Shown: in pieces, positions 43,769 through 52,208 of the stretch | How the letters are laid out: each line of letters starts with the position of its first letter | Numbering within the stretch: position 1 is the stretch's first letter | NCBI RefSeq assembly: GCF_006547045.1 | Contig: NZ_CP041242.1 | Location: 2,242,001 to 2,306,000 of the forward strand | Direction of reading: 5' to 3' | Origin: Lysobacter alkalisoli | Lineage (GTDB): Bacteria; Pseudomonadota; Gammaproteobacteria; Xanthomonadales; Xanthomonadaceae | DNA: 64,000 nt | Translations under genes and position numbers: made by a program | Notes under the pieces: model-generated | The model's database searches: none | Told to the model about the DNA's origin: nothing | The model's input: only the letters and a program-made list of their open reading frames with translations

Positions 43769-46585
43769 TCAGAATGCCTTGTTCCAGCCAACCCACGCGG
43801 TATTCAGGGTCTCGCCGAACTCGCGACGCGTATCGAGGTTGAGGCTGAAACGGCCCCAGCCCGGAAGCTCGCTGCCCAATCCGAACCCGAACACACCCAC
43901 GTCGCGGTCGAGGCCGCGTCCCGCGATCGGCGACCACACGTCGATACCGGTGAAGCGCGCATCGATATCGGTACCCGACTGCGACAGCGTGCGCTGCCAC
44001 TCGATACGACCGGTCAGGTCGAAGCGCGTCGCACCGCTATGCCACTCGCGACCGAAACGCAGGCCTGCGAGAGCCTGGCTCGCACGCAGGGTCGAATCCT
44101 CGGCGCTCAGGCCGAACCCTGCCGCACCCGGCTCGTCGAAACCGTCGCGGCGCATCCGCAACGACTGCAGGCCGAGGTACGGGGTGATGACCGAACCGTC
44201 GGCATCGAATCGATAGCCTGCCTGCAGACCGAGGGTGTCGTAACGGCTGGCATAGTCGCTGTCGACGCCGAATGCCTGGCCGCCAAGCAGGACCTGGCGC
44301 TGCATGCGCCGGTCCATCCGCCCGCTGGTGTAGCGGCCGAACACATAGGCATCGTTGTGCTGCCACTGTGCGTACAGCTGGCCTTCGACCTGGCGGTTGC
44401 GTTCGCGGTCGCCGCGGGCGGAGCTCCAGGCCACCCCATCGAGCTCGCTGAACGCAGCACCGACGGTGAACGCTCCGAAGCGGTGATCCTGGCCCAGCAC
44501 CCAGCCGCTGGCATCCACGTCCAGTCGCGACATCGCGCGCTTGCCGCTCACCGCATCGGCCCAGATGCCGCCACCGACCTGACCGTGGGCCGAATCCAGG
44601 CGCGATTCCAATGCATGACGACCGCCGTCGATGGCCATCATCGCCAGCGCGGTGTCGGCGGTGTGCAACTCGCCGGACAGGCTCTCCAGCGTGGACAGCG
44701 CCGCGGCTTCGGTCGGGGTGCGCTGGAATGCGCCGGCCATCGCGCGGAAGTTGCCGTCGATGACGACATTGCCGCCGTTGTCCGGGTTGCCGGCTTCATC
44801 CAGGCCCTGGAATGCCTGCTCCATGCGCACCGCCGCCGAGGCCGAAGCGGCGGTCACCCCCGCCAACCCCATTGCGGTCGCACTGACGTCGAGGCGGGCG
44901 ATGTTGAGCCAGGCGGTGGTCGGGTCGTAGCTCAGGGTCGCTTCCAGGAACACGCCATCGGCCCAGGTCAGTTCGTCGAACTGGCCCGACAGCCCGCCCT
45001 GCGCGATCAGGATGTTCTCGCGCTGGCTGGTGGTGTAGCCGTCGGCGACACCCAGCACGTGCGCCTCGCCGCCATTGAGCGTGGCCGTGCCGGTCACCCG
45101 CAGCGGCGCGCCGACTTCGAACGCGAAGCGGGCCGATGACGACTGCGTGTAATTGCCGCTGACCTGGTGCGTGCGCGTGGAGAGGGTGGTCACCGTGCCA
45201 TTGTTGGTCAGGTTGCCGTTCACGCCGCGGACCAGTTCGAGGTTGCCGCCGGAAGACACCGTGGCCGCACCCGGCACCGAGAACGAGGACCGCAGCGTGC
45301 CGTTCCGCACCTGGGTCGTTCCCTGGTACGCGTTCCGGCCGGTCAGGCGCAGGGTGCCGCTGCCGCGCTTGATGATGCCGCCGGCACCGGTGATGTCGTT
45401 GCTCCAGGTCGATGTGCCGGAGAAGGTGGCGGTCACGTTGCCCCAGTCCAGCCGGCCCGGGCCCCTGATCGCCTTGGCCACGTTCAACATGCCGTGGCCG
45501 AACACGTCGTCCACGCCCGGATCGCCCAGGTCGGTCGCCGTGCCCAGCAGGGTCTGCCGCACCAGGTCGTTGTTGAAGTACGGGAACGCCTCCCACACCA
45601 GCGCGGCCGCACCCGACACCAGCGGTGCCGCCAGCGAGGTGCCCGACCACGACCAGTAGCTGGGGTCGTTGGGCGCATCGTCGGTACCGGTCACCACCAC
45701 CGTGCCCGGCGCGACCATGCAGTAGTTCATGGCGATGCCGCAGGCATTGGAGTAGCTGGCCAGTTGGGTCGGGTCGTCCTTGTCCAGCGCGGCCACCGCG
45801 ATCCAGCCACGCTCCAGGTCGGCCGCCGGCAGGCTGCCGTTCGGCCCCGGTTGGCTGGGCAGCGCCGCCATGTCGGAGGGGTCGGCGAAACCCGAGTTGC
45901 CGGTGGCGAACACCACCAGGCCGTCGTTGCTGAGGATGAAGGGGCGGTATTCCTGGGCAATCGCGTCGGTCGCGTTCGGGTTGTTCCAGTACAGCCCGCC
46001 CCAGGAGTTGTTCATGATCCGCACGCCGCGGTTGATCAGGTCCTGGTGGATCGGCGCCAGGCCGAGCGGGCCGTCGACTTCGTTGCCTCCACCGGAGCCG
46101 TCATCCTCGGGCGGCTCGTCGGAGATGATCCGCGCCGATACGATTTCCGCCCCCGGGGCGATGCCGCCCGGCCAGGCGCCAAACGCGGTACCGGCCGCGG
46201 CCTGCGCCACAGCGGTGCCGTGGCCGACCTTGTCGTCGACCGACAGGTCGTTGCCGTTGGAGCTGATATAGACCAGGTTGCTGACCACCCGCGGCGACAG
46301 CGCCGGGTGGTCCCGGTTGACACCGCTGTCGACGATGCCGATGCGATAGCCCGCGCCGGTAAGGCCGGCGGCATGGGCCTGGTCGGCACCGGTCAGTGCG
46401 ATGTGCTGGCTGTAAGCCGGATTGGGATCGAGTACGACCGGCGGCGGCGGCGCGGTGGGCGGCGGATCGACCGGGCGGACGTTGCTGGAGCCACCACCGC
46501 CACAGGCAGCCAGGCTCAACGTGATCGCGAGGGCCAGGGCGCCACGGCGCAGCCCACGGGCGTTTGTGATTTCAAGGTTCTTCAT
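43769..46585 (-). CDS. S8 (subtilisin) autotransporter serine protease with a lipobox
   Basis: This 938-residue protein starts with a signal (LALAITLSLAACGGGGSS) whose LAAC lipobox suggests lipidation before secretion. The S8 domain has Asp in GIVDSGVNRDHP, His in GHGTAVAQAAAGTAFG and Ser in WSGTSLAAPLVSGAAALVWE. A beta-helix passenger repeat follows (GSGTLRLTGRNAYQGTTQVR). The C-terminal ~270 residues form an autotransporter barrel ending in Phe (NTAWVGWNKAF). It may process surface proteins, as NalP-type enzymes do. Confidence 0.9.
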   Translation of the reverse strand: MKNLEITNARGLRRGALALAITLSLAACGGGGSSNVRPVDPPPTAPPPPVVLDPNPAYSQHIALTGADQAHAAGLTGAGYRIGIVDSGVNRDHPALSPRVVSNLVYISSNGNDLSVDDKVGHGTAVAQAAAGTAFGAWPGGIAPGAEIVSARIISDEPPEDDGSGGGNEVDGPLGLAPIHQDLINRGVRIMNNSWGGLYWNNPNATDAIAQEYRPFILSNDGLVVFATGNSGFADPSDMAALPSQPGPNGSLPAADLERGWIAVAALDKDDPTQLASYSNACGIAMNYCMVAPGTVVVTGTDDAPNDPSYWSWSGTSLAAPLVSGAAALVWEAFPYFNNDLVRQTLLGTATDLGDPGVDDVFGHGMLNVAKAIRGPGRLDWGNVTATFSGTSTWSNDITGAGGIIKRGSGTLRLTGRNAYQGTTQVRNGTLRSSFSVPGAATVSSGGNLELVRGVNGNLTNNGTVTTLSTRTHQVSGNYTQSSSARFAFEVGAPLRVTGTATLNGGEAHVLGVADGYTTSQRENILIAQGGLSGQFDELTWADGVFLEATLSYDPTTAWLNIARLDVSATAMGLAGVTAASASAAVRMEQAFQGLDEAGNPDNGGNVVIDGNFRAMAGAFQRTPTEAAALSTLESLSGELHTADTALAMMAIDGGRHALESRLDSAHGQVGGGIWADAVSGKRAMSRLDVDASGWVLGQDHRFGAFTVGAAFSELDGVAWSSARGDRERNRQVEGQLYAQWQHNDAYVFGRYTSGRMDRRMQRQVLLGGQAFGVDSDYASRYDTLGLQAGYRFDADGSVITPYLGLQSLRMRRDGFDEPGAAGFGLSAEDSTLRASQALAGLRFGREWHSGATRFDLTGRIEWQRTLSQSGTDIDARFTGIDVWSPIAGRGLDRDVGVFGFGLGSELPGWGRFSLNLDTRREFGETLNTAWVGWNKAF

Positions 46586-46985
46586 GATGGTCTCTTGTCG
46601 CCCTCAGGGGCATCCGTAAGTGATGGTCACGCCTTCCCGGGCATCGGGCCGCCATGGCAGGCGGCAAAGGCTCTGTCTGTTTACAACGACCAGCAGCGCG
46701 ATCGCCCTACGCCACCGCGATGGCTTCCACGCGAACCGCGTCCGGCCATCGAATCAGTTTTAATCCACTGTCAGCCCACAGTCCAGTAAACCGTTGCCGA
46801 TATTGCCGTTTGAGCGCGGAATGTCACGGGATCGACATCCCGCCGGGAAGCATTCAGATTCCACCCGCCCCGGTCTCCATTGGACCCTTGGACGTTTGCC
46901 GCACCGTGGCGCGGAGCCCATAATTGTTGGACTCGGCCCCCACCGCATCCCGGATCGGGCCGCCCGTCCACGCAGGAGTTCCCCC
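46586..46985. other. 400-bp divergent intergenic region without a gene
   Basis: It separates the autotransporter from the thiolase gene and must hold both promoters. I see a short dyad, ACTGT CAGCCC ACAGT (about 46768-46783), and no open frame of substance. The first part after the autotransporter is GC-rich and unstructured. Confidence 0.4.
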
Positions 46986-48161
46986 ATGAGCGACGTCGTC
47001 ATCGTCGGTGCCAAGCGTACTGGCATCGGTTCCTTCCTCGGTCAGTTCACAGGCGTTCCAACCCCCGCCCTGGGCACCGCCGCCATCGGTGGCGCACTGG
47101 AGCAGGCCGGTGTTGCCGCCGACCAGGTCGACGAGGTCATCATGGGCTGCGTGCTGCCGGCCGGCCTCGGCCAGGCGCCGGCGCGCCAGGCCGCCCTCGG
47201 CGCAGGCCTGCCCACCTCGGCCGGCTGCACCACCATCAACAAGGTCTGCGGCTCGGGCATGAAGGCGGTGATGCTGGGCCACGACCTGATCAAGGCCGGT
47301 TCCGCCAGCGTTGTCGTCGCCGGTGGCATGGAGTCGATGACCAACGCCCCGCATCTACTCAACGGCTCGCGCACCGGCGTCCGCTACGGCAGTGCCGAGA
47401 TGCTCGACCATATGTCCTGGGACGGCCTGACCAATCCCTACGATGGCAAGGCGATGGGCGTGTTCGGCGACGCCACCTGCGCCGAGTACGGTCTGGACCG
47501 CGAGGCGGTCGACGCCTACTCCGCCGAAAGCGCGAACCGCGCCCGCAAGGCCCAGGCCGATGGCGTGTTCAAGGACGAGATCGTCCCGGTCACGGTCAAG
47601 ACCCGCAAGGGCGAGGTCGTGGTCGACAGCGACGAGGAGCCGGGCAAGATCGACACTGCGCGTATCCCGACCCTGCGCGCGGCGTTTGGCAAGGACGGCG
47701 TGCTGACTGCCGCCTCATCGTCGAAGATCTCCGACGGCGCCGCCGCCACCGTACTGATGAGCGCGGAGGAGGCGAACAAGCGCGGCCTCAAGCCGATCGC
47801 GCGCATCGTTGCCCACGCAGGCCACGCGCAGGCGCCGGAGTGGTTCACCACCGCGCCGGTCAAGGCGATCGCCAGCGTGCTCGACAAGGCCGGCTGGAAA
47901 GTCGATGACGTCGACGTGTTCGAAGTCAACGAAGCCTTTGCCTGCGTGGCGATGGCGCCGATCAAGGACCTCGGCATCCCGCACGACAAGCTGAACATCC
48001 ACGGCGGCGCGCTCGCCCTGGGCCACCCGATCGGCGCCAGCGGCGCACGCTTGATCGTCACCCTGCTGAATGCATTGAAGGTGCGCGGTGGCAAGCGCGG
48101 CGTGGCCTCGCTATGCATCGGCGGTGGCGAAGCGACCGCGATCGCCGTCGAACTGGCCTGA
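46986..48161 (+). CDS. Acetyl-CoA C-acetyltransferase (thiolase)
   Basis: This 391-residue enzyme begins at ATG 46986. The nucleophile Cys is in INKVCGSGMKAVMLG, the His in NIHGGALALGHPIGASGARL and the second Cys in GVASLCIGGGEA, all biosynthetic-thiolase signatures. It can cleave acetoacetyl-CoA from ketone bodies made by leucine breakdown or condense acetyl-CoA. No operon partner; the liu genes nearby make the catabolic role likely. Confidence 0.9.
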   Translation: MSDVVIVGAKRTGIGSFLGQFTGVPTPALGTAAIGGALEQAGVAADQVDEVIMGCVLPAGLGQAPARQAALGAGLPTSAGCTTINKVCGSGMKAVMLGHDLIKAGSASVVVAGGMESMTNAPHLLNGSRTGVRYGSAEMLDHMSWDGLTNPYDGKAMGVFGDATCAEYGLDREAVDAYSAESANRARKAQADGVFKDEIVPVTVKTRKGEVVVDSDEEPGKIDTARIPTLRAAFGKDGVLTAASSSKISDGAAATVLMSAEEANKRGLKPIARIVAHAGHAQAPEWFTTAPVKAIASVLDKAGWKVDDVDVFEVNEAFACVAMAPIKDLGIPHDKLNIHGGALALGHPIGASGARLIVTLLNALKVRGGKRGVASLCIGGGEATAIAVELA

Positions 48162-48317
48162 ACGACGTCGATATCCCGCTGCTCTCAGGCGCGACATCGG
48201 CCCTGCTTCACGAAAAAGAAACATCCTGACCCTTGACACACGTCATCCGGTTGCCATCATGATATTGGCGCGCGACTGCGCGTTGCCCCATTTCAAATCG
48301 ACGAGGATTCAAAAACC

Positions 48318-48629
48318 ATGACCATGAACAAGGCGCTGATCGCCCTGGCCCTGGGTTTCGCTCTGACTGCCTGCTCCCAGCAGGAAGCTGCTCAGGAAGC
48401 CGCTTCCGACGCCGCCACCGAAACCGCCGAGGCTGCCGAGGCCTATGCCGACGCTGCTGAAGCCGGCGCCGAGGCTGCTTCCGACGCCGCCCAGCTGGCT
48501 GCCGACGAGGCCGCCGCAGCTGCTGACGCCGCAGCCACCTCTGCCGACGCAGCCTTCGACGCTGCTGCCGAGGCTGCTGACGAGGCCGAGGAGGCCATCG
48601 AAGAAGCTGTCGAGGAAGACAAGCAGTAA
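48318..48629 (+). CDS. Alanine-rich small lipoprotein A
   Basis: The 103-residue protein has a lipoprotein signal (MNKALIALALGFALTAC, lipobox LTAC). The mature part is almost only Ala, Glu and Asp (AAEAGAEAASDAAQLAADEA), likely one long coiled-coil helix. It resembles Lpp-type periplasmic helices but is more acidic. A strong terminator follows, and a paralogue lies at 48821. ATG 48324 is an alternative start. Confidence 0.8.
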   Translation: MTMNKALIALALGFALTACSQQEAAQEAASDAATETAEAAEAYADAAEAGAEAASDAAQLAADEAAAAADAAATSADAAFDAAAEAADEAEEAIEEAVEEDKQ

Positions 48630-48684
48630 TCGTCTGGCGATCGGTTCGGCCTTCCCGGTCGGATCGATCGCGCTGCAGACACGG

Positions 48685-48713
48685 AAAGCCGCCGGTTGCA
48701 CCGGCGGCTTTTT
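48685..48713 (+). terminator. Rho-independent terminator
   Basis: AAAGCCGCCGG, loop TTGCA, CCGGCGGCTTTTT: a GC-rich stem followed by T residues, 55 bases after lipoprotein A. Confidence 0.9.
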
Positions 48714-48820
48714 ACATGTAGGAACGGCAATGGCAATGGCCTTTACATCCGCCGCTGCCATCCACTGACAGGCAGCCAGGTTATGCCCGGCTTCCCCACC
48801 AGAACCGAACTGGAGACCCC

Positions 48821-49171
48821 ATGAACACCAAACTGCACGTTGCCCTCATCATGTCCATGCTGGCCCTGGCGGCGTGCCAGGGCGAGAACTCCACCGCCCA
48901 GAACGCTGCGGCCGAAGCCGAAGCTGCGGCCGAGCGAGCCGCCGAAATGGCTACCGAAGCCACCGAGGCTGCCGGCGAAGCGATCGACCATGCCGCCGAC
49001 GCCATCGAGGAAGGCGCCAGCGACGCTGGCGATGCGATGTCGGACGCTGCCGACAAAGCGCAGGCCGAAGCCGCCGATGCTGCTTCCAGCCTCGCCGACA
49101 AGGCCCAGGACATCGCTGACAAGGCCAAGGAAACTGCCGAAAAGGCCCAGGACGCTGTCGAGGACAAGTAA
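48821..49171 (+). CDS. Alanine-rich small lipoprotein B
   Basis: 116 residues with lipoprotein signal MNTKLHVALIMSMLALAAC (lipobox LAAC) and a mature helix rich in Ala/Glu/Asp with Lys (DKAQDIADKAKETAEKAQDA). The heptad-like spacing suggests a coiled coil spanning the periplasm. It probably arose by duplication with lipoprotein A, with its own terminator; the two may differ in charge-based binding to the cell wall. Confidence 0.8.
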   Translation: MNTKLHVALIMSMLALAACQGENSTAQNAAAEAEAAAERAAEMATEATEAAGEAIDHAADAIEEGASDAGDAMSDAADKAQAEAADAASSLADKAQDIADKAKETAEKAQDAVEDK

Positions 49172-49194
49172 GCATCCTCTGCCATGCTCCTTTG

Positions 49195-49222
49195 AAAAGA
49201 CCCGCTTCGGCGGGTCTTTTCT
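49195..49222 (+). terminator. Rho-independent terminator
   Basis: AAAAGACCCGC, loop TTCG, GCGGGTCTTTTCT: a stable UUCG tetraloop stem with a T run after lipoprotein B. Confidence 0.92.
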
Positions 49223-49381
49223 TGTCCGCGCGTCTGCCGACCCGGATGCGCGCGGCGAGCAGGTTATGCGGAGAACTCGACATGCTTCATGCGGTGGGCA
49301 TACCGGCTTGATGACAACCAGCGCTGGCCGCTCCGCGGGCTTTGTGGTTTGATGCCGCGTTTCCAGGAAGCCATTGGTCCG

Positions 49382-50992
49382 ATGTCCGCGATCACCTCAC
49401 AACTCGACCCTCGCTCGCAGGATTTCCAGGACAACGTGGCCTGGCATCGCGCACTGGTCGGCGAACTGGATGCACGTCTGGCACGTGCCGCCGACGGCGG
49501 CGGCGACAAGGCCCGCGCCCGGCATACCGAACGTGGCAAGCTGCTGGTGCGCGACCGCATCACCGCCCTGCTCGACTCCGGCTCGCCTTTCCTCGAGATC
49601 GCACCGCTCGCGGCCGAAGAGATGTACGACGGCGCCGCTCCTGCCGCCGGCATGGTCTGCGGCATCGGCCGGGTGATGGGACAGGAAGTGGTGATCGTCG
49701 CCAACGATGCCACCGTCAAGGGCGGCACCTATTTCCCGATCACGGTGAAGAAGCACCTGCGCGCACAGGAGATCGCACGCGAGAACAACCTGCCCTGCGT
49801 TTACCTGGTCGATTCCGGCGGCGCGTTCCTGCCGCTGCAGGACGAGGTGTTCCCCGACCGGGAGCACTTCGGCCGCATCTTCTACAACCAGGCCCGGCTG
49901 AGCGCGCAGAACATCCCGCAGATCGCGGTGGTGATGGGCAGCTGCACCGCGGGCGGCGCCTACGTGCCAGCGATGTGCGACGAGTCGGTGATCGTCAAGG
50001 AACAGGGCACGATCTTCCTCGGCGGTCCGCCGCTGGTGAAGGCCGCAACCGGCGAGGTTGTCGATGCCGAGGCGCTCGGCGGCGCCGATGTGCACACCAG
50101 CGTGTCGGGCGTAGCCGACCACTTTGCCGAGGACGACCGCCACGCGCTGCAGATCGCGCGCGACATCGTCGGTACGTTCAACCGCCGCAAGACCCTGCCG
50201 GTCGCGGTGCAGCCCTCGCGCGAGCCTCTGTATCCGGCCGAGGAGCTGTACGGGATCGTGCCGAAGGACACCCGTCGCCCGTTCGACATCCGCGAGGTGA
50301 TCGCACGCGTCGTCGACGGCAGCGAACTGCAGGAGTTCAAGGCGCGCTACGGCAAGACCCTGGTCACCGGCTTCGCCCATATCCACGGCTACCCGGTCGG
50401 CATCGTCGCCAACAACGGCATCCTGTTCGCCGAGTCGGCACTCAAGGGCGCGCACTTCATCGAGCTGTGTAACCAGCGCGGCATCCCGCTGGTGTTCCTG
50501 CAGAACATCACCGGCTTCATGGTCGGCAGGAAATACGAGAACGCCGGCATCGCCAAGGACGGGGCCAAGATGGTCACCGCGGTGGCGTGCTCGCACGTGC
50601 CCAAGTTCACCGTGGTGATCGGTGGCAGCTTCGGCGCCGGCAACTATGCGATGTGCGGCCGTGCCTACGGGGCCCGCTTCCTGTGGATGTGGCCGAACGC
50701 ACGGATCAGCGTGATGGGCGGCGAGCAGGCCGCGAGCGTACTGGCGACGGTGCGGCGCGATGGCATCGAGGCGCGTGGCGGCGAATGGACTGCGGAGGAG
50801 GAAGAAACCTTCAAGGCCCCGATCCGCGAGCAGTACGAGACCCAGGGCAGCCCGTGGTACGCCACCGCGCGGCTGTGGGACGACGGCATCATCGACCCGG
50901 CCGATACCCGTCGCGTGCTCGGTCTAGGTCTATCGGCCAGCCTGAACGCGCCGATCGAAGGCCCTCCGCGCTTCGGCGTGTTCCGGATGTGA
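49382..50992 (+). CDS. liuB: 3-Methylcrotonyl-CoA carboxylase, carboxyltransferase (beta) subunit
   Basis: I use ATG 49382 (536 residues), with GGAAG upstream; ATG 49352 is possible. The carboxyltransferase fold shows [55 protein letters not shown] and [16 protein letters not shown], the last being the CoA-binding Gly pair typical of MCC beta. It transfers CO2 from biotin of LiuD to 3-methylcrotonyl-CoA. Its partner is encoded about 5 kb away, not next to it. Confidence 0.92.
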   Translation: MSAITSQLDPRSQDFQDNVAWHRALVGELDARLARAADGGGDKARARHTERGKLLVRDRITALLDSGSPFLEIAPLAAEEMYDGAAPAAGMVCGIGRVMGQEVVIVANDATVKGGTYFPITVKKHLRAQEIARENNLPCVYLVDSGGAFLPLQDEVFPDREHFGRIFYNQARLSAQNIPQIAVVMGSCTAGGAYVPAMCDESVIVKEQGTIFLGGPPLVKAATGEVVDAEALGGADVHTSVSGVADHFAEDDRHALQIARDIVGTFNRRKTLPVAVQPSREPLYPAEELYGIVPKDTRRPFDIREVIARVVDGSELQEFKARYGKTLVTGFAHIHGYPVGIVANNGILFAESALKGAHFIELCNQRGIPLVFLQNITGFMVGRKYENAGIAKDGAKMVTAVACSHVPKFTVVIGGSFGAGNYAMCGRAYGARFLWMWPNARISVMGGEQAASVLATVRRDGIEARGGEWTAEEEETFKAPIREQYETQGSPWYATARLWDDGIIDPADTRRVLGLGLSASLNAPIEGPPRFGVFRM

Positions 50993-51146
50993 TCACTGCA
51001 ACTCTGATCACGCTTCGCGCCGTATGTCGGAAAACTGCCGATTGTTGAGAACAACTGCACGAAAGCAGTAAAAACCTCGTGCTAGCCTCGAAAAATCCGG
51101 CCTTTTCCCCTATTCGGCCGGACCAGCCCCGTCAGAGGAACGCACC

Positions 51147-51689
51147 ATGGCAATTTTCGGCACCCCGACCGCTTCCCAGAAATCCGACTCCCCTACCCCG
51201 CCGCAGGCTCCGCCGCGCACTGAAGAAAAACGCCCCGAGCCGGTGGCATTCAGCACGCCCACCACAAGCAGCAGCCCGGCCCCGGTCGCGCGCACTTCGA
51301 CCAGCGAAAGCAAGGAATCGGTGATCGCCTCCGACCTCACCATCGAAGGCAAGATCGAGGGCTCCGGCCATGTCCGCCTGGCGGGCAAGTTCAAAGGCGA
51401 TGTCAACGTGCAGGGCGACCTGACCATCGAGGTCGGCGCCAGGCTCAACGGTGGCGTCAAGGCGCGCAAGGTGATCATCGCCGGCGAGCTGGAAGGCAAT
51501 GTGGATTCGGCCGAGCGTGTCGAGCTGCTCGACAGCGGCATGATGATCGGCGACATCAAGGCCGGCACCGTGACCATCGCGGCCGGTTCGAAGATGCGCG
51601 GCCAGGTCGAGTTCGGCTGGAGCAAGGACGGCGGCAAGCCGGGCAGTTCCAACGGCAAGGGCGCCGGGGAGAATGGCACCAGCTCATGA
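51147..51689 (+). CDS. Bactofilin (polymer-forming cytoskeletal protein)
   Basis: 180 residues with a Pro/Ser-rich flexible head (1-55), then a right-handed beta-helix of regular turns (IEGKIEGSGHVRLAGKFKGD, LNGGVKARKVIIAGELEGNV) and a Gly/Lys tail. The mix of Val/Ile/Leu at fixed intervals is the bactofilin pattern. Bactofilins form filaments that position cell-wall enzymes. Overlaps the next gene at ATGA. Confidence 0.9.
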   Translation: MAIFGTPTASQKSDSPTPPQAPPRTEEKRPEPVAFSTPTTSSSPAPVARTSTSESKESVIASDLTIEGKIEGSGHVRLAGKFKGDVNVQGDLTIEVGARLNGGVKARKVIIAGELEGNVDSAERVELLDSGMMIGDIKAGTVTIAAGSKMRGQVEFGWSKDGGKPGSSNGKGAGENGTSS

Positions 51690-52057
51690 GTGTGCCCCGC
51701 CCAGGCACGCCTGGCGCGACGCGGACCTGCCCGCACTGCAAGACCACGATTCTCGAAAGCGCGAACGTCTGCCCCTCGTGCCAGCACCACCTGCGCTTCG
51801 ACGCCGATGCGGTGGCGTCGAAGGCGCAGCGCACGGTGCCGCTGCGGGTAGAAGGCACGATCCGCCCGCAGCCGGCCGACGGCGCGCTCGAGTACACGAT
51901 GGTGGTGACGATCCGCAACGAACGCGGCGAGGAAATCGATCGCCAGGTGATCGGCGTCGGCGCCCTCTATCCGGGTGAGGAACGCAGTTTCACGCTCGCG
52001 GTGGAGGCGTTCGAGGTCAAGGGCTATCGCGCCGGCAAGGGGCGCAGCCGGCACTAG
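51686..52057 (+). CDS. Zinc-ribbon protein coupled to bactofilin
   Basis: The 123-residue protein begins with a CPHC...CPSC zinc ribbon (TCPHCKTTILESANVCPSCQ, about 14-33), followed by a beta-sandwich-like domain (LEYTMVVTIRNERGEEIDRQ). The ATGA overlap couples it to bactofilin. It may be a bactofilin cofactor; no named family was recognised. Confidence 0.7.
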   Translation: MSVPRPGTPGATRTCPHCKTTILESANVCPSCQHHLRFDADAVASKAQRTVPLRVEGTIRPQPADGALEYTMVVTIRNERGEEIDRQVIGVGALYPGEERSFTLAVEAFEVKGYRAGKGRSRH

Positions 52058-52208
52058 TCGTCCGGGGCCGGCATGAATCGCCGGGATCCGGGAGCCCATG
52101 ACCCGGATTCCGGTCTGCGTCCGCATGGCGGGGCTTGCAAGCCCCGCTCTCGAAGTCTCGATATGGCCCGGCGCAAGTGGCCTGAGCCGTAGACCCGGAA
52201 CCGCCTGC

